Shown in pieces: positions 45,628 to 48,097 of a stretch of 48,097 nt of DNA. The stretch's first letter is position 1. The number at the start of each line of letters is the position of its first letter. The stretch is taken from assembly GCF_002160525.1 (NCBI RefSeq), contig NZ_NFKT01000034.1, positions 1 to 48,097 of the forward strand, read 5' to 3'. The translations under genes and the position numbers were made by a program. The notes under the pieces were generated by a model, which was not told the origin of the DNA, did no database searches, and worked only from the letters and a program-made list of their open reading frames with translations. The DNA is from Lachnoclostridium sp. An169. Its GTDB lineage: Bacteria > Bacillota > Clostridia > Lachnospirales > Lachnospiraceae.

Positions 45628-47322
45628 ATGAACAGTGCATTAAAAAGTGAAGTCGTGGCGGCAGCCGCGGCTATTATTTTCGGGAACGAAGGAAATTACA
45701 CTTCTGTAAATGCAGACGATAACGGGGCATTAAGCGTGGGGAAAGTGCAGTGGCACGGAAACCGCGCTTTATCTCTGCTCAAAGAGATCATCGAAGAAGC
45801 AGGACAGACAACAGCAACGACAATCTTAGGCGCTGATTTATGGAAGGAGATCAAAGAAAGTTCCGATTGGACAAGAAGGACCGTAAACACGGACGAGAAG
45901 AACCGGATTGCAAAAATATTGGGAACAACTGATGGAAAAGCGGTTCAGGACGAACAGGCAGAGAAAGACATAACAGAATATGTGGAACACGGTATCAAGA
46001 TCGGGATTGAGGACACGCAAAGCCTAGTATATTTTGCAGACCTTGAAAATCAAGGAGGCGCGGGGGCTTCCGGCAGAGTAGGAAAGACGGCAGTGGCAAA
46101 AGCCGGGGGAGCCGCCAGGGTAACACTTGCTATTCTTCACGCTGCGGCTCTGGCCGATAGCGTGATGGGTAGATATACAACCCGCAGGAATGAAACGTAT
46201 GCAGCGGCGGCAGCGTTATTCAATGCGGAAGAAAATCATCAAACAGGAGGTAACGTATTCATGAATGAAATGCAGGTAAGACAGAATGTAGTAAGCACAG
46301 CCAGAAAGTATAAGGGCTGTAACGAAGCGGACGGGTCGCACAGGAAAATCATCGACGGGTATAACAGTCATAAGCCGCTTGCCAGAGGTTATGCCGTCAA
46401 ATATACGGACGCATGGTGCGCGACGTTTGTTTCCTTCATTGCAATTCTGCTGGGATACACGGATATTATCCCTACAGAGTGCGGGTGCGAACAGCAGATC
46501 AATCTTTTCAAACAGAAAGGCAGATGGCAAGAAGACGGAACCGTAAAGCCGCAGATTGCGGATGTAATTTACTACAACTGGGATGATGGAACACAGCCAA
46601 ACGACGGGTACGCAGACCATGTGGGATATGTGGCCGAAGTAAACGGAAACACAATGAAAGTGATCGAAGGAAACTATTCTAACGCCGTAAAAGAAAGAAC
46701 GCTCACAGTAGGAGCGGGAAATATCCGGGGGTATGGAAAACCAGATTACGCAAAGAAGGCAACTTCCGGCGGAAGTTCCAGTTCAGGAAGCACATCTTCC
46801 GGCGGTTCCGGTAATGCGTCAAGCGGGGAACAGACCTACACCGTGAAGAAAGGAGACACACTTTCCGGTATTGCCGCAAAATACGGAACCACATATCAGA
46901 AATTGGCAAGCTACAACGGAATTGCAAACCCGAACAGCATTACCGTTGGTCAGGTTATCAGGATTCCGGGAAGCGGAAGCGCCTCTTCCGGCGGTTCCAG
47001 TAATGCGTCTGGCGGAGAACAGACCTACACCGTGAAGAAAGGAGACACACTTTCCGGCATTGCCGCAAAATACGGAACCACATATCAGAAGCTGGCAAGC
47101 TACAACGGAATTGCAAACCCGAACAATATTTCTGTCGGTCAGGTTATTAAGATTCCGGGAAGCGGAACAAGGACATACACAGTAAAGAGCGGCGACAGTT
47201 TGTGGGCGATCGCAGAAAAACAGCTGGGAGACGGCACAAGATACAATGAGATCAAGACATTAAACGGGCTGAAAAACGATACCATCCACGCCGGACAGGT
47301 ATTGAAACTGCCAAACGCATAA
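45628..47322 (+). CDS. bifunctional endolysin: muramidase-like, CHAP and three LysM domains
   Basis: About 564 residues. The first 205 contain [28 protein letters not shown], resembling phage glycosidase/chitosanase-like folds with the catalytic-looking Glu. Then comes a CHAP amidase/endopeptidase (Cys264 in [10 protein letters not shown], His331 in GYADHVGYV), a Ser/Gly linker, and three LysM repeats. LysM 1 and 2 are near-identical 63-codon copies; LysM 3 differs ([24 protein letters not shown]). It cuts peptidoglycan at lysis. Start ATG 45628 with GAGGT; GTG 45613 is an alternative. An internal start exists at 46261. Confidence 0.9.
   Translation: MNSALKSEVVAAAAAIIFGNEGNYTSVNADDNGALSVGKVQWHGNRALSLLKEIIEEAGQTTATTILGADLWKEIKESSDWTRRTVNTDEKNRIAKILGTTDGKAVQDEQAEKDITEYVEHGIKIGIEDTQSLVYFADLENQGGAGASGRVGKTAVAKAGGAARVTLAILHAAALADSVMGRYTTRRNETYAAAAALFNAEENHQTGGNVFMNEMQVRQNVVSTARKYKGCNEADGSHRKIIDGYNSHKPLARGYAVKYTDAWCATFVSFIAILLGYTDIIPTECGCEQQINLFKQKGRWQEDGTVKPQIADVIYYNWDDGTQPNDGYADHVGYVAEVNGNTMKVIEGNYSNAVKERTLTVGAGNIRGYGKPDYAKKATSGGSSSSGSTSSGGSGNASSGEQTYTVKKGDTLSGIAAKYGTTYQKLASYNGIANPNSITVGQVIRIPGSGSASSGGSSNASGGEQTYTVKKGDTLSGIAAKYGTTYQKLASYNGIANPNNISVGQVIKIPGSGTRTYTVKSGDSLWAIAEKQLGDGTRYNEIKTLNGLKNDTIHAGQVLKLPNA
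46261..47322 (+). CDS. possible internal-start product of endolysin (CHAP-LysM form)
   Basis: An in-frame ATG at endolysin codon 212 follows AGGAGGT (46245-46251) with 9 bases of spacing. It would make a 353-residue protein lacking the muramidase-like domain. The boundary is exactly between the two catalytic domains. Internal starts in clostridial endolysins are known to give cell-wall-binding subunits, so this is plausible. Confidence 0.6.
   Translation: MNEMQVRQNVVSTARKYKGCNEADGSHRKIIDGYNSHKPLARGYAVKYTDAWCATFVSFIAILLGYTDIIPTECGCEQQINLFKQKGRWQEDGTVKPQIADVIYYNWDDGTQPNDGYADHVGYVAEVNGNTMKVIEGNYSNAVKERTLTVGAGNIRGYGKPDYAKKATSGGSSSSGSTSSGGSGNASSGEQTYTVKKGDTLSGIAAKYGTTYQKLASYNGIANPNSITVGQVIRIPGSGSASSGGSSNASGGEQTYTVKKGDTLSGIAAKYGTTYQKLASYNGIANPNNISVGQVIKIPGSGTRTYTVKSGDSLWAIAEKQLGDGTRYNEIKTLNGLKNDTIHAGQVLKLPNA
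46831..47165 (+). repeat. tandem LysM-coding repeat
   Basis: Two copies of a 189-base unit (period measured between CAGACCTACA at 46831 and 47020), nearly identical in DNA. A recent in-frame duplication is likely. Confidence 0.85.
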
Positions 47323-47355
47323 TAAAAGACAGAGAAAAGAAAGGAAGTACAGATC

Positions 47356-47958
47356 ATGAATGAGATTATTTTTCTTGCGATTCAGTTAGCAGTAACCATA
47401 GGGGCTTTTCTTGTGGGAAAATATGTTCTGCCGAATATTCCAACAAGCGCCTCTGAAAAGCTGGAAGAACTTTCCGGATGGGCGGCACAGTTTGTAGTCT
47501 GGGCGCGTGAGTTCATGCAGGGCAGCACCGGAGAAGAGAAGATGAACAAGGTTGTTGAACTTATGAAGGAGATTGCGGAAGAATCAGAAATTGACGTGAC
47601 GGAAGATCAGCTGAAAGCAATCGTTCAGAACGCATATGAAGCAATGAAAGCCGGAGAAGCCCAGGTAAACGCAACCGTGGCAGCACAGACGGCAACGCCT
47701 GCGCCTACAGTGGCGATTTATAACAATATGGCAGGAGCCGCAGAAGAGACAGAAGAAATGGACCTTGTGGCTACGGACGAAGTACCGGAAGGAGCCACGG
47801 AGCCGGACGAAAACGGGAACGTGAAAGTTTTCAACGAAAAGATGGAGCAGGTCGGAACAATCACAGAAGAGGAAGCAAAGAAAGCAGAAGAAAAAGCGGT
47901 ACAGGCGGCAACGCATATTAAAGTAGAAATCAACCAGCCTGCAACGGAAAAAAAGTAA
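47356..47958 (+). CDS. LLH-type phage holin
   Basis: A 200-residue holin of the LLH family: one N-terminal membrane segment (about 3-22) with VGKYVLPNIPTSASEKLEEL after it, then amphipathic helices (AAQFVVWAREFMQGSTGEEKMNKVVELMKEIA) and a Glu-rich tail. It forms membrane lesions that let the endolysin out. AAAGGAAG ribosome site. Confidence 0.85.
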   Translation: MNEIIFLAIQLAVTIGAFLVGKYVLPNIPTSASEKLEELSGWAAQFVVWAREFMQGSTGEEKMNKVVELMKEIAEESEIDVTEDQLKAIVQNAYEAMKAGEAQVNATVAAQTATPAPTVAIYNNMAGAAEETEEMDLVATDEVPEGATEPDENGNVKVFNEKMEQVGTITEEEAKKAEEKAVQAATHIKVEINQPATEKK

Positions 47959-47959
47959 A

Positions 47960-47998
47960 AAAATACTCAGTAGGCATTGCACCTGCGGGGTATTTTTG
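47960..47998 (+). terminator. terminator after holin
   Basis: AAAAATACTC pairs with GGGTATTTTT with one imperfect position, around a GC-rich loop, and ends in Ts. It terminates the lysis transcript. Confidence 0.7.
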
Positions 47999-48043
47999 AT
48001 TTCAATTATGCATTTTCGTTTTCGATTACTCATTTCAGGAATA

Positions 48044-48072
48044 AAACCCCGGAAGCAAGCCTTCCGGGGTTT
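48044..48072. terminator. strong terminal hairpin beside att
   Basis: A perfect 12-base stem AAACCCCGGAAG/CTTCCGGGGTTT (48044-48055, 48061-48072) with 5-base loop CAAGC. It lies one base from the att left arm and would insulate phage from host genes in both directions. Confidence 0.85.
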
Positions 48073-48097
48073 GTTATACTAATGATACATAACCCAC
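48073..48097. other. attachment half-site, lysis-proximal (attP left arm)
   Basis: The last 25 bases end in CCCAC, the same five bases that start the window. The left arm (48073-48095) is an inverted, 18-of-23 match of 6-28. Together they form a 48-bp dyad around AC. See the entry at 1-28 for the integrase context. Confidence 0.75.

Noticed and set aside
1..48097. CRISPR array, rRNA or insertion sequence
   Set aside because: No regular direct-repeat/spacer pattern, no rRNA-like sequence, and no transposase with terminal repeats were seen. The repeats present are DGR, LysM and operator-type.

Overview
The window reads as one complete temperate phage or prophage of about 48 kb. The host is most likely a Gram-positive clostridium, perhaps a gut Lachnospiraceae-type organism. 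The reasons are strong AGGAGG-type ribosome sites before nearly every gene, frequent TTG and GTG starts, tightly overlapping ATGA/TAATG gene joins, a CHAP/LysM endolysin without spanins, and Firmicutes-type phage families. The host assignment is inference. The two window ends share the 5 bases CCCAC. When joined there, the flanks form a 48-bp imperfect dyad around a central AC, the architecture of an attP for a large serine integrase, and the serine recombinase gene ends 30 bp from that point. The window therefore appears cut at attL and attR.

Layout. 1-3.1 kb: leftward lysogeny block (serine integrase, SWIM zinc-finger protein, HTH repressor), then a divergent control region with two consensus promoters and three AACG-N5-CGTT operators. 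3.1-17.9 kb: rightward early region with many small genes, a tRNA-like RNA, DGR target protein 1 (carrying VR1), an HUH replication initiator, a membrane-anchored lytic transglycosylase, a radical-SAM-like protein with a damaged cluster, a DNA cytosine methyltransferase with an embedded second frame, HD and VRR-NUC proteins, a second tRNA-like RNA, ParA, a ParB-DUF3850 fusion, and a sigma-like/ArpU-type late regulator. 17.9-26 kb: late promoter, then a lambda-type packaging and head module (two small-terminase-like genes, gpA-type large terminase, portal, ClpP protease with a nested scaffold, decoration, capsid). 26-41 kb: P2-like contractile tail (sheath, tube, chaperone with a -1 frameshift, tape measure, gpX, gpD, gpV, gpU, gp25-like, gpJ, gpI), interrupted by an AT-rich cargo insertion at 29.6-30.9 kb that has its own promoter and self-overlapping operator. 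41-44.7 kb: diversity-generating retroelement (DGR) with target protein 2 (VR2), Avd, the template repeat (TR) and the reverse transcriptase. 44.7-48 kb: membrane/coiled-coil proteins, a bifunctional endolysin with an internal start, a holin, terminators and the att half-site.

The main system is the two-target DGR. The TR (43218-43331) matches VR1 (5275-5388) and VR2 (42554-42663) without gaps. By my hand alignment all 25 substitutions (10 in VR1, 15 in VR2) fall at TR adenines, mostly in ten AAC codons, which is the signature of adenine-specific mutagenic retrohoming. VR2 ends the target gene beside the tail module and the reverse transcriptase. VR1 lies about 38 kb away in the early region, or about 10 kb away across the att junction in the excised circle. 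One reverse transcriptase thus appears to diversify two C-type-lectin/FGE-fold proteins that lie in regions likely transcribed at different times.

All functions were assigned by reading motifs. No database search or folding program was run.
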